From Planococcus halotolerans (GTDB lineage: Bacteria; Bacillota; Bacilli; Bacillales_A; Planococcaceae), in assembly GCF_003289955.1 (NCBI RefSeq), contig NZ_QLZR01000004.1, positions 186,001-250,000 of the forward strand: a stretch of DNA of 64,000 nt, in the 5' to 3' direction. The stretch's first letter is position 1; each line of letters begins with the position of its first letter. A program made the position numbers and the translations under genes. Below, piece after piece: positions 53,179-63,108 of the stretch. Below the pieces are notes generated by a model. That model was not told where the DNA came from and made no database searches. It saw nothing but the letters and a program-made list of their open reading frames with translations.

Positions 53179-55155
53179 ATGGCAAAAACGAAGAATACGG
53201 CATACAACGAAGAAGCGATCCAGGTACTTGAAGGCTTAGATGCCGTAAGAAAGCGCCCTGGTATGTATATCGGTTCAACGGATACACGGGGCCTTCATCA
53301 TTTGGTCTATGAAATAGTTGATAACTCGGTTGATGAAGCATTGGCTGGATTTGGTGACAAAATCAGCGTGACCATACACGAAGATAACAGCATCAGCGTC
53401 CGTGATTACGGCCGCGGTATGCCGACTGGCATGCACCGCAGCGGAAAACCGACGCCTGAGGTTATTTTGACTGTTCTCCATGCCGGCGGGAAATTCGGGC
53501 AGGGAGGCTATAAAACCAGTGGAGGACTGCACGGTGTTGGTGCTTCAGTTGTCAACGCCCTGTCAGAATACCTGGAAGTTACCATTCACCGAGACGGCAA
53601 GAAATACCGTCAGCTTTTCGAAAATGGCGGCAAGCCCGCCACTACACTGGAAGAAATCGGCACGACAAAGGAGAGCGGCACAAATCTCCATTTCCGTCCG
53701 GATCCGGCTATTTTTTCTGCTACAAAATACAATTACGAAACGTTGAGTGAACGTTTACGTGAATCTGCGTTTTTATTAAAAGGATTAAAAATTGAACTTA
53801 CCGATAAACGTGCTGAAGAAGAGCGTTTTGAGGAATTCTTTTACGAAACTGGGATCGAAGCCTTTGTTGAATACTTGAACGAAGAAAAAGATACACTGCA
53901 TAAAGTGGCTTATATCGAAGGCAAGCAAGATGAATTGGAAGTCGAATTTTCGTTCCAGTTCAATGATGGTTACTCGGAAACCATCCTGTCATTTGTCAAT
54001 AACGTCCGCACCCGGGACGGCGGCACACATGAAACAGGGGCAAAAGCTGCGATGACCCGCGTTTTCAATGATTATGCGCGGAAAATCAATCTATTGAAAG
54101 ATAAAGATAAAAATCTCGAAGGTTCCGATATCCGTGAAGGGATAGCGGCGATTGTTTCTGTCCGGATTCCGGAGGCTTTGCTGCAATTCGAGGGCCAGAC
54201 AAAAAGTAAACTTGGTACAAGCGAAGCACGCAGCATTGTAGATTCAGTCGTATCGCAGAAATTGATGTACTTCCTGGAAGAAAACGCAGACCTCAGCGCA
54301 TCATTGGTCCGAAAAGCGATTCGTGCATCACAAGCCCGTTTAGCCGCCCGGAAAGCTCGTGAAGATGCGCGGAACGGCAAAAAACGCAAGAAATCTGACA
54401 TGCTGTTGTCCGGTAAATTGACGCCTGCACAATCACGCAATGCTGCTAAGAACGAGCTGTATCTGGTGGAGGGTGACTCTGCCGGCGGTTCAGCCAAACA
54501 AGGGCGCGACCGCACATTCCAGGCCATATTGCCTCTTCGGGGTAAAGTGGTCAACACAGAAAAAGCGAAACTAGAGGAAATTATGAAAAACGAAGAAATC
54601 TCGACGATCATCCATGCAATTGGCGGGGGAGTCTCTTCTGATTTTTCAATTGACGATATTGCTTATAACAAAGTCATCATAATGACCGATGCCGATACGG
54701 ATGGTGCGCATATTCAGGTTCTTTTGCTGACATTCTTCTACCGCTACATGAAACCGCTCATTGAAGCAGGCAAAGTGTTTATTGCCTTGCCGCCGCTCTA
54801 TAAAGTTTCTAAGGGCATCGGTAAAAAAGAAGTTGTCGATTATGCCTGGACGGAAGCTGATCTGGAGGCATCGACGAAAAAAGTTGGCAAAGGCTATATG
54901 CTGCAACGCTATAAAGGTCTCGGCGAGATGAATGCCGATCAATTATGGGAAACGACAATGAACCCGGAAACACGGACATTAATCCGTGTAACCATTGAAG
55001 ACGGGGCTCGTGCCGAACGCCGCATTACCACGTTGATGGGTGATAAAGTCGAACCAAGAAGAAAGTGGATCGAGAATAATGTCGACTTCGGTTTGGAAGA
55101 AGACAGCAATATTCTGGAGAACGACCTGATCCACGCTGAGGAGGAACTCGTATGA
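53179..55155 (+). CDS. parE: DNA topoisomerase IV subunit B
   Basis: 658 aa type IIA topoisomerase ATPase subunit. GHKL motifs [20 protein letters not shown] and [21 protein letters not shown] motifs [17 protein letters not shown] and [11 protein letters not shown]. With ParC it decatenates sister chromosomes. RBS GGAGGGA. The stop overlaps the parC start. Confidence 0.97.
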   Translation: MAKTKNTAYNEEAIQVLEGLDAVRKRPGMYIGSTDTRGLHHLVYEIVDNSVDEALAGFGDKISVTIHEDNSISVRDYGRGMPTGMHRSGKPTPEVILTVLHAGGKFGQGGYKTSGGLHGVGASVVNALSEYLEVTIHRDGKKYRQLFENGGKPATTLEEIGTTKESGTNLHFRPDPAIFSATKYNYETLSERLRESAFLLKGLKIELTDKRAEEERFEEFFYETGIEAFVEYLNEEKDTLHKVAYIEGKQDELEVEFSFQFNDGYSETILSFVNNVRTRDGGTHETGAKAAMTRVFNDYARKINLLKDKDKNLEGSDIREGIAAIVSVRIPEALLQFEGQTKSKLGTSEARSIVDSVVSQKLMYFLEENADLSASLVRKAIRASQARLAARKAREDARNGKKRKKSDMLLSGKLTPAQSRNAAKNELYLVEGDSAGGSAKQGRDRTFQAILPLRGKVVNTEKAKLEEIMKNEEISTIIHAIGGGVSSDFSIDDIAYNKVIIMTDADTDGAHIQVLLLTFFYRYMKPLIEAGKVFIALPPLYKVSKGIGKKEVVDYAWTEADLEASTKKVGKGYMLQRYKGLGEMNADQLWETTMNPETRTLIRVTIEDGARAERRITTLMGDKVEPRRKWIENNVDFGLEEDSNILENDLIHAEEELV

Positions 55156-57578
55156 CGCAAATCGAACGTTTTCAGGATCTGCCATTAGAAGAAGTCATCG
55201 GCGATCGGTTTGGGCGTTACAGTAAATACATCATTCAGGACCGTGCATTGCCGGATGCCCGTGATGGGTTAAAACCCGTACAGCGCCGAATTCTTTACGC
55301 GATGTACCACGAAGGCAACACCAATGAAAAAGCTTTCCGTAAATCCGCTAAAACTGTCGGAAACGTTATCGGAAATTATCATCCGCATGGTGACAGCTCT
55401 GTATACGAAGCCATGGTACGTTTGAGCCAGGACTGGAAAATACGGCATATGCTTGTTGAAATGCACGGCAATAACGGTTCCATGGACGGTGATTCACCAG
55501 CCGCTATGCGTTATACAGAAGCCCGCCTATCCGCAATTTCGGGCGAATTGCTGCGTGATATCGATAAGCGGACAGTTGATTTCATTCCGAACTTCGATGA
55601 TTCGGATATGGAACCCACTGTTCTGCCAGCCCGTTTCCCGAATTTATTGGTGAACGGCTCTACCGGTATCTCTGCTGGATATGCTACCGACATTCCGCCA
55701 CATGCCCTGCATGAAGTGCTGGACGCAGTATTAATGCGGATGGACAATCCAGACGCGACAGTCGATGAATTGATGAAAGTCATCAAAGGTCCGGATTTCC
55801 CGACAGGCGGAATTATCCAGGGTGTTGACGGAATCAAAAAAGCTTATGAAACCGGTAAAGGAAAAATTATCGTCCGTTCAAAAGCTGACATTGAACCGTT
55901 GAAAGGCGGAAAAGAACAGATTGTCATCACTGAAATTCCGTTCGAAGTCAATAAAGCGACGATGATTAAAAAAATCGATGACCAGCGCTTCGACCGTAAA
56001 CTTGATGGAATTTCGGAGGTCCGGGATGAATCCGACAGAAGCGGCTTGCGCATTGTCATAGAACTGAAGAAAGACGTCCAGGCAGCAGGCATCCTAAACT
56101 ATCTTTATAAAAATACGGATCTGCAGGTGAGCTATAACTTCAATATGGTCGCCATCTACAAACGCCGTCCGACGATGATGACTTTGCAGACATTGCTGGA
56201 TGCCTATATTGCGCACCAAAAAGAAATTGTAACGAAACGCTCTGAATTCGATCTGCATAAAGCAAAAGACCGCATGCATATTGTTGAAGGTTTGATGAAG
56301 GCTTTGTCCATACTGGATAAAGTCATCAAAACAATCCGGGCTTCAAAAGATAAGCGGGATGCCAAAAACAATTTGATCGAGTCCTTCTCGTTTTCTGAAG
56401 CACAGGCTGAAGCCATCGTTTCCTTACAGCTTTACAGATTAACCAATACCGATATTACGGAGCTTCAAAAAGAAGAAGCTTCTCTAAAAAAACTGATCGA
56501 AGAATTGACAGGCATTTTGACAAGCGCCACCAAATTGAAAAATGTCATCAAAAAAGAGCTTGCCGGCGTGCGTAAACAATTTGCTGAACCACGCAGGTCA
56601 GTGATTGAAGAGAAAATCGAAGAAATCACGATTACACGTGAAGTGATGATTCCAAGTGAAGAAGTAGTCGTAACTGTTACAAAAGAGGGCTATGTGAAAC
56701 GCACGAGCACAAGGTCACATGCTGCTTCCAATGGACGCGATTTCGCAATGAAGGAATCCGATCATCTGTTGTTTGAAGGAAACCTCAATACGCAGCACAC
56801 CATTTTGATCTTCACAACAAAAGGCAATTTCGTCTATCAGCCGATCAATGAATTGCCGGATATCAAATGGAAGGACCTTGGACAGCATTTGTCCAGTATC
56901 GTCCAGCTGGAATCTGACGAATCGATTCTTGCGGTTTATCCTTTTGAAAACTTTGATGCAGATGCCAGCATACTAACCGTTTCCCAATATGGCCAAGTCA
57001 AGCGTTCAGCGCTTAAGGATTATCAGGTGCAGCGATATTCGCGGGCAATCAAAACGATGAATCTGAAAAAAGATGATTCGATGATTTTTGCAGGACTGGT
57101 TACAAAGGAAACCGAATTGTTCATTGGTACAAACCATGCTTATGGTGTACGTTTTCCGATTGAAGAAATTCCTTTGACCGGCTTGCGGACAGCTGGAGTA
57201 AAAGGTGTTAACTTGAAAGATAAAGATTTCGCTGTATCAGCGGTCTTGCTCGACGCTGAAATTAAACAGGATCTTATCCTCGTAACACAGCGAGGGGCAG
57301 CCAAGAAAATGCGTATAACCGAATTTGAAACAGGCAGCCGAGCCAAGCGAGGGGTAGTCATGCTGCGTGAGCTGAAGTCAAATCCGCATCGCGTCATCTC
57401 GGTTCATGGGGTAACAGGCGGTGAGGAGATCATCCTGGAAACAGCGAAAAATATTCGTTTGACTCTTCCAGCTGCTAACCTTAAACCTGTAGACCGTTAT
57501 TCAAATGGTTCATTTGTGCTTGATGAATCTTCTGATGGCAAAGTGCTGGATGTTTACCTGAAACAAGTGAAAGAGTAG
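55152..57578 (+). CDS. parC: DNA topoisomerase IV subunit A
   Basis: 808 aa. Catalytic Tyr in MRYTEARLS near residue 120. The quinolone-resistance region [19 protein letters not shown] keeps the Ser and Glu of quinolone-sensitive enzymes. The C-terminal beta-pinwheel has [15 protein letters not shown] and GAAKKMRI blades that wrap DNA. Four-base overlap with parE. Confidence 0.97.
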   Translation: MTQIERFQDLPLEEVIGDRFGRYSKYIIQDRALPDARDGLKPVQRRILYAMYHEGNTNEKAFRKSAKTVGNVIGNYHPHGDSSVYEAMVRLSQDWKIRHMLVEMHGNNGSMDGDSPAAMRYTEARLSAISGELLRDIDKRTVDFIPNFDDSDMEPTVLPARFPNLLVNGSTGISAGYATDIPPHALHEVLDAVLMRMDNPDATVDELMKVIKGPDFPTGGIIQGVDGIKKAYETGKGKIIVRSKADIEPLKGGKEQIVITEIPFEVNKATMIKKIDDQRFDRKLDGISEVRDESDRSGLRIVIELKKDVQAAGILNYLYKNTDLQVSYNFNMVAIYKRRPTMMTLQTLLDAYIAHQKEIVTKRSEFDLHKAKDRMHIVEGLMKALSILDKVIKTIRASKDKRDAKNNLIESFSFSEAQAEAIVSLQLYRLTNTDITELQKEEASLKKLIEELTGILTSATKLKNVIKKELAGVRKQFAEPRRSVIEEKIEEITITREVMIPSEEVVVTVTKEGYVKRTSTRSHAASNGRDFAMKESDHLLFEGNLNTQHTILIFTTKGNFVYQPINELPDIKWKDLGQHLSSIVQLESDESILAVYPFENFDADASILTVSQYGQVKRSALKDYQVQRYSRAIKTMNLKKDDSMIFAGLVTKETELFIGTNHAYGVRFPIEEIPLTGLRTAGVKGVNLKDKDFAVSAVLLDAEIKQDLILVTQRGAAKKMRITEFETGSRAKRGVVMLRELKSNPHRVISVHGVTGGEEIILETAKNIRLTLPAANLKPVDRYSNGSFVLDESSDGKVLDVYLKQVKE

Positions 57579-57584
57579 TCTCTA

Positions 57585-57613
57585 ATACCTCCCGGCTGGG
57601 GGGTATTTTTTTA
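57585..57613 (+). terminator. Terminator after parC
   Basis: AATACCTCCC / GGGGGGTATT hairpin and T7. The following 57614-57817 is AT-rich; no gene was seen there. Confidence 0.85.
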
Positions 57614-57817
57614 CCGTTTTTTTGTTTAATTTATAATACATAAGCAAGTTCTTATGTATATATATTATTATTATGTAAACTATTAATCGCTTCCTTTAAT
57701 GGGGAGGTTTAACTATTATGTATTGTTTCGTTGCAAAATAAATAACCAGTCACCGATGAGATACCGGCAACTGGCAGCTTGGCAAAATATGATAAAGATA
57801 ACTGCGGGCAATATTCT

Positions 57818-58546
57818 TTACATGAAGCCTTGAATATCCAATTTCACCAGACTCCGATGAACAAATTCAATCATGGTAATATAATCGAAAACCGGCAGCT
57901 GGACCGCATTTTGCACGGCTTTGGCATATGGAGCGAGGGAACTGCATTCCAGTAAAATTGTGGAGACGGTTGGTTCCCGAAGTACCAGTTCACGTGCTGC
58001 TTCCACTGTTTCTTTTTCCACTTGTTCACTGTTAAGGGTTCCTGCCTCATCCAGAATTGCCTGTGAGAAATGCAATTTATTTTCCATACCGATGATTTCA
58101 ACTCTTTCCGCCGAGGCACCGGCGGCAATTAACAAAGAATCATCGAGCTGATCAGATTCAGCGGTGATTATCCCCACTTTATTTTGCCTGCTGATGATTT
58201 TTTCGATAAAAGTCACTTGCAAAAGACTTGAAGTGAACACAGGAATGCGTAAAGCCATGGCTATTTCGGCTTGGTAGGGAATCATAAAACCGCAGTCTGC
58301 AGTTACCGCTTTTACTCCCGCTCTTTCTAATTGCCGTCCAGCTTCAATGAGTTGAGGGAGAGCTTTTTCTTTTTGCTCCTGTAATTTCCGATAAGTTAAT
58401 CCATCAATCTTCTGATAACGGACAGGAAAAGGGAAGGTGGATGCATTTCCCACATCCCCAGGGATAAAAGGGACAAATGTGTCAAGCAATAATATGCCGA
58501 TCGACTCTCCGTAATTGGCTTGGCCGTCATGGGCTTTGTATATCAA
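57818..58546 (-). CDS. Aspartate/glutamate racemase family protein
   Basis: 242 aa from a TTG start at 58546, 6 bases after AAAGGGGAGG; this gives MIYKAHDGQANYGESIGILL, as in the family. PGDVGNASTFPFPVRY is a conserved start. The two catalytic Cys are in TADCGFM and LECSSLAPY, one in each half. Members include Asp/Glu, hydantoin and maleate-type enzymes; the substrate cannot be told. It stands alone between parC and the flavoprotein gene, with 231 bases of open upstream region. Confidence 0.78.
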   Translation of the reverse strand: MIYKAHDGQANYGESIGILLLDTFVPFIPGDVGNASTFPFPVRYQKIDGLTYRKLQEQKEKALPQLIEAGRQLERAGVKAVTADCGFMIPYQAEIAMALRIPVFTSSLLQVTFIEKIISRQNKVGIITAESDQLDDSLLIAAGASAERVEIIGMENKLHFSQAILDEAGTLNSEQVEKETVEAARELVLREPTVSTILLECSSLAPYAKAVQNAVQLPVFDYITMIEFVHRSLVKLDIQGFM

Positions 58547-58777
58547 AAGAGTCCTCCCCTTTCTCAAACCGCTTCTCTGCATTCGGAAGATTCGGAGTCA
58601 GGATGTTGGGCACTGCTGATCAGTTAGGACCTTCTCTCTGCAGCTAATATTATTGTTTCTTATGTTTGTTCTTTTACACATAAATCGCAGCTGTTAAACA
58701 ACTATATAAGTTGAACTGCAGTTTTAAGCATTCGATATTTTGTAAAGCAGCTCTCGCTTAAGAGCTCCTTCTAACCT

Positions 58778-60067
58778 TCAACAACATGCTTTGCCGGAAT
58801 TAGCTGCAAGTTGTTGCAGCTTGATAGGGCGAGAGCTGCATACGCCTGTTTCAGGCAATGATAATTCCACTTTTTTCGATGCCTCAAGATCCCCAGTCAG
58901 ATAAGCCACAACTGAACGGATCTGTTCATAGCCGGTGGCAAGCAGAAAAGTGGGTGCCCGCCCATAGCTTTTCGCTCCGACAATGTAAAAATCCTTTTCA
59001 GGCTGGCGCAATTCCTCTTCGCCATGTGGCCGTACTGTTCCGCAGCTGTGAACATTCGGGTCGATGAGTGGAGCCAGCGCAGGGACACTTTCAAGCGATG
59101 GATCTGACTGGTAGCGAATTTCACGGAGAAAAGAGAAATCCGGACGGGATCCTGTATTGGCAATCACTTCATCATAGGGACCAAGGGTTTTACTTTTATC
59201 TTTCTGGCTGGTTGTAAGCAGCATCCGATTATTTTCATCTCGCTCAATTTGCCGGATGAAACATTCTTCTTCTACTCTAAGCATGCCGGCATCCACACTT
59301 TCTTTCATTCTATTGCCGAGTTCTCCTCTGGCTGCCAGCTGGTCTGTGTGGCCGCCGCCAAATAAGGATTGCTGTACTTTTCCTCGTACGAGCCAAGTGA
59401 TTTCTGTTTCGGGTGAAGATTTTTGAAGTTCGAGCAAGTCCAGTATCGTATTGAATGCGGAATGGCCGCTCCCGGCTACTGCAATATTCTTACCTGAAAA
59501 AGTGGCGCGATCCTTATTTAAGATGTCAGGGAGCCGGGAATGGAATGTATATTCTTTTTGCTGCATGCCACCGGAAACCAAGGGATTCGGGTTTTGCCAT
59601 GTACCAGTAGCATCTATGACAGCTCCCGCTTCGTATTCTTTGTATAGGCCTTCATTTTCGACAATCAACAGGAATGGCTTGTTTTCGCGGTTATAGTCTT
59701 TCATCTTATCCAATCCGCTTCGGGAGATATGGATGACCTTACTGTTCAGGTGTACATAAGGTGCGATTTCAGGAAGTTCACCAAGTGGCTTAAGGTAATC
59801 AGCCACTATTTCGGCAGCTAAAGGAAGAAGTTCTTCATCGGGCAGTTTTTTGCCATGCATTTCGAGAAGTTTTTTCGCTGCTGAATCCATATTATAACGC
59901 CATGTTGAAAACAGACGGACATGTTCATAGTCCAGAAAATTTGTCCCCAACGCTGTACCGGCTTCAAACAATATAAAAGGCCTTCTTTTTAAAGACAGCT
60001 GGGCCGCTGCAGCCAACCCGACCGGGCCACCACCGATGATTGCTACCGGTAAAAGTTCTTTTTTCAT
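58778..60067 (-). CDS. FAD/NAD(P)-binding flavoprotein in an ArsR operon
   Basis: 429 aa. FAD motif VAIIGGGPVGLAAAAQL at residues 8-24, then DYEHVRLFSTWRYNMD, and a second nucleotide motif IAVAGSGHSAFNTILDLLE near residue 200, like flavin monooxygenases and ArsO-like proteins of arsenic operons. The tail SLPETGVCSSRP ... GKACC has three cysteines, with CC last, which could bind a soft metal or arsenite. Start ATG 60067 lies 8 bases after AAGGAG; the RBS overlaps an ArsR-type palindrome. It follows arsR (60125) by 57 bases in the same direction. The reaction is unknown. Confidence 0.65.
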   Translation of the reverse strand: MKKELLPVAIIGGGPVGLAAAAQLSLKRRPFILFEAGTALGTNFLDYEHVRLFSTWRYNMDSAAKKLLEMHGKKLPDEELLPLAAEIVADYLKPLGELPEIAPYVHLNSKVIHISRSGLDKMKDYNRENKPFLLIVENEGLYKEYEAGAVIDATGTWQNPNPLVSGGMQQKEYTFHSRLPDILNKDRATFSGKNIAVAGSGHSAFNTILDLLELQKSSPETEITWLVRGKVQQSLFGGGHTDQLAARGELGNRMKESVDAGMLRVEEECFIRQIERDENNRMLLTTSQKDKSKTLGPYDEVIANTGSRPDFSFLREIRYQSDPSLESVPALAPLIDPNVHSCGTVRPHGEEELRQPEKDFYIVGAKSYGRAPTFLLATGYEQIRSVVAYLTGDLEASKKVELSLPETGVCSSRPIKLQQLAANSGKACC

Positions 60068-60079
60068 GATACTCACTCC

Positions 60080-60101
60080 TTAATCAATTTTTTTTGATTA
60101 A
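60080..60101 (-). promoter_or_regulatory. ArsR-type palindrome over the flavoprotein ribosome site
   Basis: Perfect inverted repeat TTAATCAA - 6 bases - TTGATTAA. Its end adjoins the GGAG of the flavoprotein gene. An internal operator or an RNA hairpin that hides the ribosome site are both possible. Confidence 0.6.
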
Positions 60102-60124
60102 TAAACTAAAAACTGATCCATCCT

Positions 60125-60451
60125 TTAACAGGATGGAGTAATTACGTTACAGATTTGGTTGGAGATCAATCGGTCCATTTCACGCTGGTTGATTGAATAG
60201 AAGCTCCAGGTTCCTCGTGCTTCTTTATCCAGTAAGCCGGCATTCAATAAAATCTTTAGGTGATACGATAATTTTGACTGGGGAAGATCCATTTCTTCCG
60301 TCAGATCACAGACACAGGCAGAACTTTTCAGGCAAATTTTATTTAGTATTTCGAGGCGTTTTGGATCGGCCAATGCCTTGTATTTCAGGGCCAATTCTTC
60401 CAATTCGTCTTTTTTATTTTTGGTTGACTCGGATACAGCTGCCATAACCAC
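60125..60451 (-). CDS. arsR: ArsR family metalloregulator
   Basis: 108 aa winged-helix repressor. The metal motif CVCDL is in SSACVCDLTEEM (C46, C48), with C40 nearby: the alpha-3 site of arsenite/antimonite sensors. The recognition helix is PQSKLSYHLKILLNAGLL. The tail ends in PSC. GTG start at 60451 after AGGAC, ATG 60445 as the alternative. Flanked by three palindromes with ATCAA / TTGAT, and cotranscribed with the flavoprotein gene. Arsenite is the best guess for its ligand. Confidence 0.85.
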   Translation of the reverse strand: MVMAAVSESTKNKKDELEELALKYKALADPKRLEILNKICLKSSACVCDLTEEMDLPQSKLSYHLKILLNAGLLDKEARGTWSFYSINQREMDRLISNQICNVITPSC

Positions 60452-60468
60452 TACGTCCTTTCTGATAA

Positions 60469-60542
60469 ATCAAATTTATTTGATGAATTAATTGTATGTC
60501 ATCTTTCTAAGGTTGGCAACTAATAAATCAATATTATTTGAT
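60469..60542 (-). promoter_or_regulatory. arsR promoter flanked by two operators
   Basis: On the minus strand: TTGCCA (60519-60514), 17 bp, TACAAT (60496-60491). A palindrome ATCAAAT-TT-ATTTGAT (60469-60484) lies just downstream of the -10, and ATCAATATTATTTGAT (60527-60542) just upstream of the -35. Both are ArsR/SmtB-type operators in sequence and position. Confidence 0.75.
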
Positions 60543-60624
60543 TAATGGTCACAGTATGTAGAGGCAGATTAAAAGACGGTAGAGCAAGGGAGGGACAGGA
60601 GATTCTACCCTTGAATTTCGGCAT

Positions 60625-60652
60625 GAAAAAAGCAGCCGTAAAAGGCTGCCTT
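60625..60652 (-). terminator. Terminator of the DUF948 gene
   Basis: GCAGCC / GGCTGC hairpin, TTTT loop side; T6 on the minus strand. Confidence 0.8.
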
Positions 60653-60663
60653 GCTTTAATGTC

Positions 60664-61140
60664 TTAACGTACTTTCCCGAAATACAGTGTATCGTAGTTT
60701 TCATTTTCTGCATCAGGATTGATGGTCTGCAGATTTTGCGGCAAATGGATGATGCTGTCAGCTGTATTGGTTAGGCGTTTCACCTGACGTTTGTTCTGCG
60801 GATCGTTTTCTGACCGGGTAATGATTCTGTCGGTAATTGCCCGCACAGCCGCGTTCATATCGACAACTGAATTCATGGTTCCTTTTGCTGCGTCCACCAG
60901 GACGCTAACTTTTTCGGATTTCACTGCAATTTCCTCTTGCAGTTCAGTAGCCGTATGGGTAAGGGTGGTAACTTCCAAATTCAAACCATCGACGCGTTCT
61001 TTCAGATTATCAGCTGATCCTTTAATCTTCTTCATCGGTTCTTTCATACCTTTGATGAACAATACCACGCCGATTATTGCAATAATCAATCCCAGCACTA
61101 GGATACCAAGTGCAATCCACCACCATATTGTTGAGTCCAT
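60664..61140 (-). CDS. DUF948-like membrane protein
   Basis: 158 aa. N-terminal membrane helix (WWWIALGILVLGLIIAIIGVVLFI), then a long amphipathic coiled-coil helix with methyl-accepting-protein-like heptads (NLKERVDGLNLEVTTLTHTATELQEEIAVKSEKV). It resembles DUF948 general stress proteins such as YtxG. ATG 61140 after GGAGGAGG. Function unknown. Confidence 0.75.
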   Translation of the reverse strand: MDSTIWWWIALGILVLGLIIAIIGVVLFIKGMKEPMKKIKGSADNLKERVDGLNLEVTTLTHTATELQEEIAVKSEKVSVLVDAAKGTMNSVVDMNAAVRAITDRIITRSENDPQNKRQVKRLTNTADSIIHLPQNLQTINPDAENENYDTLYFGKVR

Positions 61141-61232
61141 TCTGTTTCCTCCTCCATTATGTTCGCGTATTGCTCTTTCTATACCCCTAATTCTATGCAA
61201 ATTAACATAAACAGCATGAGGTATTTGCCAAA

Positions 61233-62324
61233 TTATTCATAAATACTTTTATATTGCTTCATGAATTTCCGGTCAATGCACTGTTTGAGCCGCCAAGGGA
61301 GTTTGCCGTGCATCGAAAACCGTCCATAAGTCAAAAAAGCTTCTCCACCGCCTGTAGAAAGAATGGAAATATACCGTTTTTGGGGAGTAAAAGATTTCAG
61401 CTCCCCGGCATCCAATCGGTTCCTCAAGTTTTCCCAAAGGACCGGTCCTTGTCTGACCGCGTAAACGCCATTTTTGGGTATGGATGGGTAGTGCTCGATT
61501 GCAATGCAGTCTCCGGCACCGAAAATTTCAGGATGCATCACACTTTGCAAATACTTATTAACAAGAAGAAAGCCGCTGCCATCCGTCTTGATACCGGAAT
61601 CCTGGAAGAGGCTGAAACTTTTTGGGCCTGTGAGCCAGAGCACTTCGGATTGCGGAAACGATTGCCCGGAACTTGTGGTAACAGCATCAGTTGAAATTTC
61701 CTCAACGGATTCACCGGTGAAAAAAAGCAACCCTTTTTCGCTGGCGATCGATTCGATGCTGTTTGCAATCCTGTTATGTAACCCAGAGAGGAGGGGGGAT
61801 GAACTTATTAGAGTTAAATTTAATGGAAGCTGATGCTGTTTCCTCCAGGCATGAATGGAAAATGCCAGTTCAACACCTGATGCGCCGCCGCCCACGACCA
61901 CCGGATTCGGAGTCTCCCGGATCCGTTTTAACTGTTCTGGGAAAAGATAATTCGGTTTAATGGAAGAAATCTGTGGTTTCATTTCTTGTGGTATTCCTGT
62001 AGTGGAACCAATATCAAACGATAGCAAATCATAATCATAAACAGATCCATCAGCACAGGTAAGCCGTCTATTTTTTGCGTCCACCGCAATAACTTGACCG
62101 GTTATAAAGTCCGCTCCGATATTTTTACAGAGCCGTTTCAAGTCAATCCGGATATCTTCCAGATCATAGTTATCCTCTGTAAACCCAGAAAACATTCCGG
62201 AATAATATTGATATTCGGAAGGGGAGATCAACACGGCACGGCAGTCTGAAGGCAGATCAGCAGCAATCTGGGAGAGACAATGCAGGTGTGCATGTCCGCC
62301 TCCAACCAAAATGAGCGTCCTCAT
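61233..62324 (-). CDS. NDH-2-like FAD-dependent oxidoreductase with GGGHAHLH motif
   Basis: 363 aa. LILVGGGHAHLHCL at the N-terminus, a second nucleotide motif VVVGGGASGVELAFSI near residue 143, and FGAGDCIAIEHYPSIPKNGVYAVRQGP near the end. This subgroup of pyridine nucleotide-disulfide oxidoreductases is known fused to or next to SelD in other bacteria; no selD is seen here. It ends in a membrane-interacting basic helix. It is the second gene in an operon with the phosphatidyltransferase, 15 bases apart. The electron acceptor, perhaps a quinone, is unknown. Confidence 0.75.
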   Translation of the reverse strand: MRTLILVGGGHAHLHCLSQIAADLPSDCRAVLISPSEYQYYSGMFSGFTEDNYDLEDIRIDLKRLCKNIGADFITGQVIAVDAKNRRLTCADGSVYDYDLLSFDIGSTTGIPQEMKPQISSIKPNYLFPEQLKRIRETPNPVVVGGGASGVELAFSIHAWRKQHQLPLNLTLISSSPLLSGLHNRIANSIESIASEKGLLFFTGESVEEISTDAVTTSSGQSFPQSEVLWLTGPKSFSLFQDSGIKTDGSGFLLVNKYLQSVMHPEIFGAGDCIAIEHYPSIPKNGVYAVRQGPVLWENLRNRLDAGELKSFTPQKRYISILSTGGGEAFLTYGRFSMHGKLPWRLKQCIDRKFMKQYKSIYE

Positions 62325-62339
62325 ACTATCGCCTCCAAG

Positions 62340-62921
62340 TTATTTCAATATCTTTCTGGCTTCAGCCATTCGCTGATAAATAGTGATGACTTGCATCGCC
62401 AAAAAAATCAAAGTAATGGCAGTTAAATATGTTGAAAAAGCAATCATTAGGGTAAAGAGAATAAAACCTTCTGTTCTTTCAGCCAATCCTGCTTGGTAAT
62501 AGAAAGATTTCATCCCTTGTTTATCCGACAAGGCACCAACAGTCAGAAATACGGTCATGGCAATTATGATGGAGACACTTAACAGCAGCAGCGCCCACAT
62601 CGATTCCGGGAAACGGAAAGCCAGCCCCAGAATAACGCTGATTTCAACCATCCTGTCGAAGCTGATGTCCAGTAAAGTGCCCCATGATGAAGGCTTTGTT
62701 TTCCGTGCCATCGTTCCGTCAACCACATCAAGATAGCCGGAAAACCAAAGAGCGAATATCGCCCAGAAAGGATGATCCAGATAGATGAAAACACCGGAAG
62801 AAAGGCCGGTCACAAAAGCGATCTTCGTTACGGCATCAGCCGTCAAACCGAGTCGCAGTAAAAAATCTGCGGTCTTTTCGATAACAGGCTGAACATGTTT
62901 TCGCGCATGTGTATCAAGCAT
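62340..62921 (-). CDS. CDP-alcohol phosphatidyltransferase
   Basis: 193 aa, five to six membrane segments. The full family motif D(x2)DG(x2)AR(x8)G(x3)D(x3)D is present, starting at DVVDGTMAR and ending at GTLLDISFD. It transfers a phosphatidyl group from CDP-diacylglycerol to an alcohol acceptor such as glycerol phosphate or inositol phosphate; the acceptor cannot be told. First gene of an operon with the NDH-like flavoprotein. Confidence 0.85.
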   Translation of the reverse strand: MLDTHARKHVQPVIEKTADFLLRLGLTADAVTKIAFVTGLSSGVFIYLDHPFWAIFALWFSGYLDVVDGTMARKTKPSSWGTLLDISFDRMVEISVILGLAFRFPESMWALLLLSVSIIIAMTVFLTVGALSDKQGMKSFYYQAGLAERTEGFILFTLMIAFSTYLTAITLIFLAMQVITIYQRMAEARKILK

Positions 62922-63108
62922 AAAATCACCTTTTCGTTTTCAAGTTGTCCTCAGTATAGTATATCTTTGTTTGCCAATCCCACAATTATACTCTGAAAAA
63001 GTGAATCCCTTAAAGCTATAGGTATTGTGCCCAAGTGTAAATAAGCGAATTTTTTTAATTTTTATGTATAAACTAGAAGCAACTTACTGATGAAAGGAAT
63101 TGGTAGAA

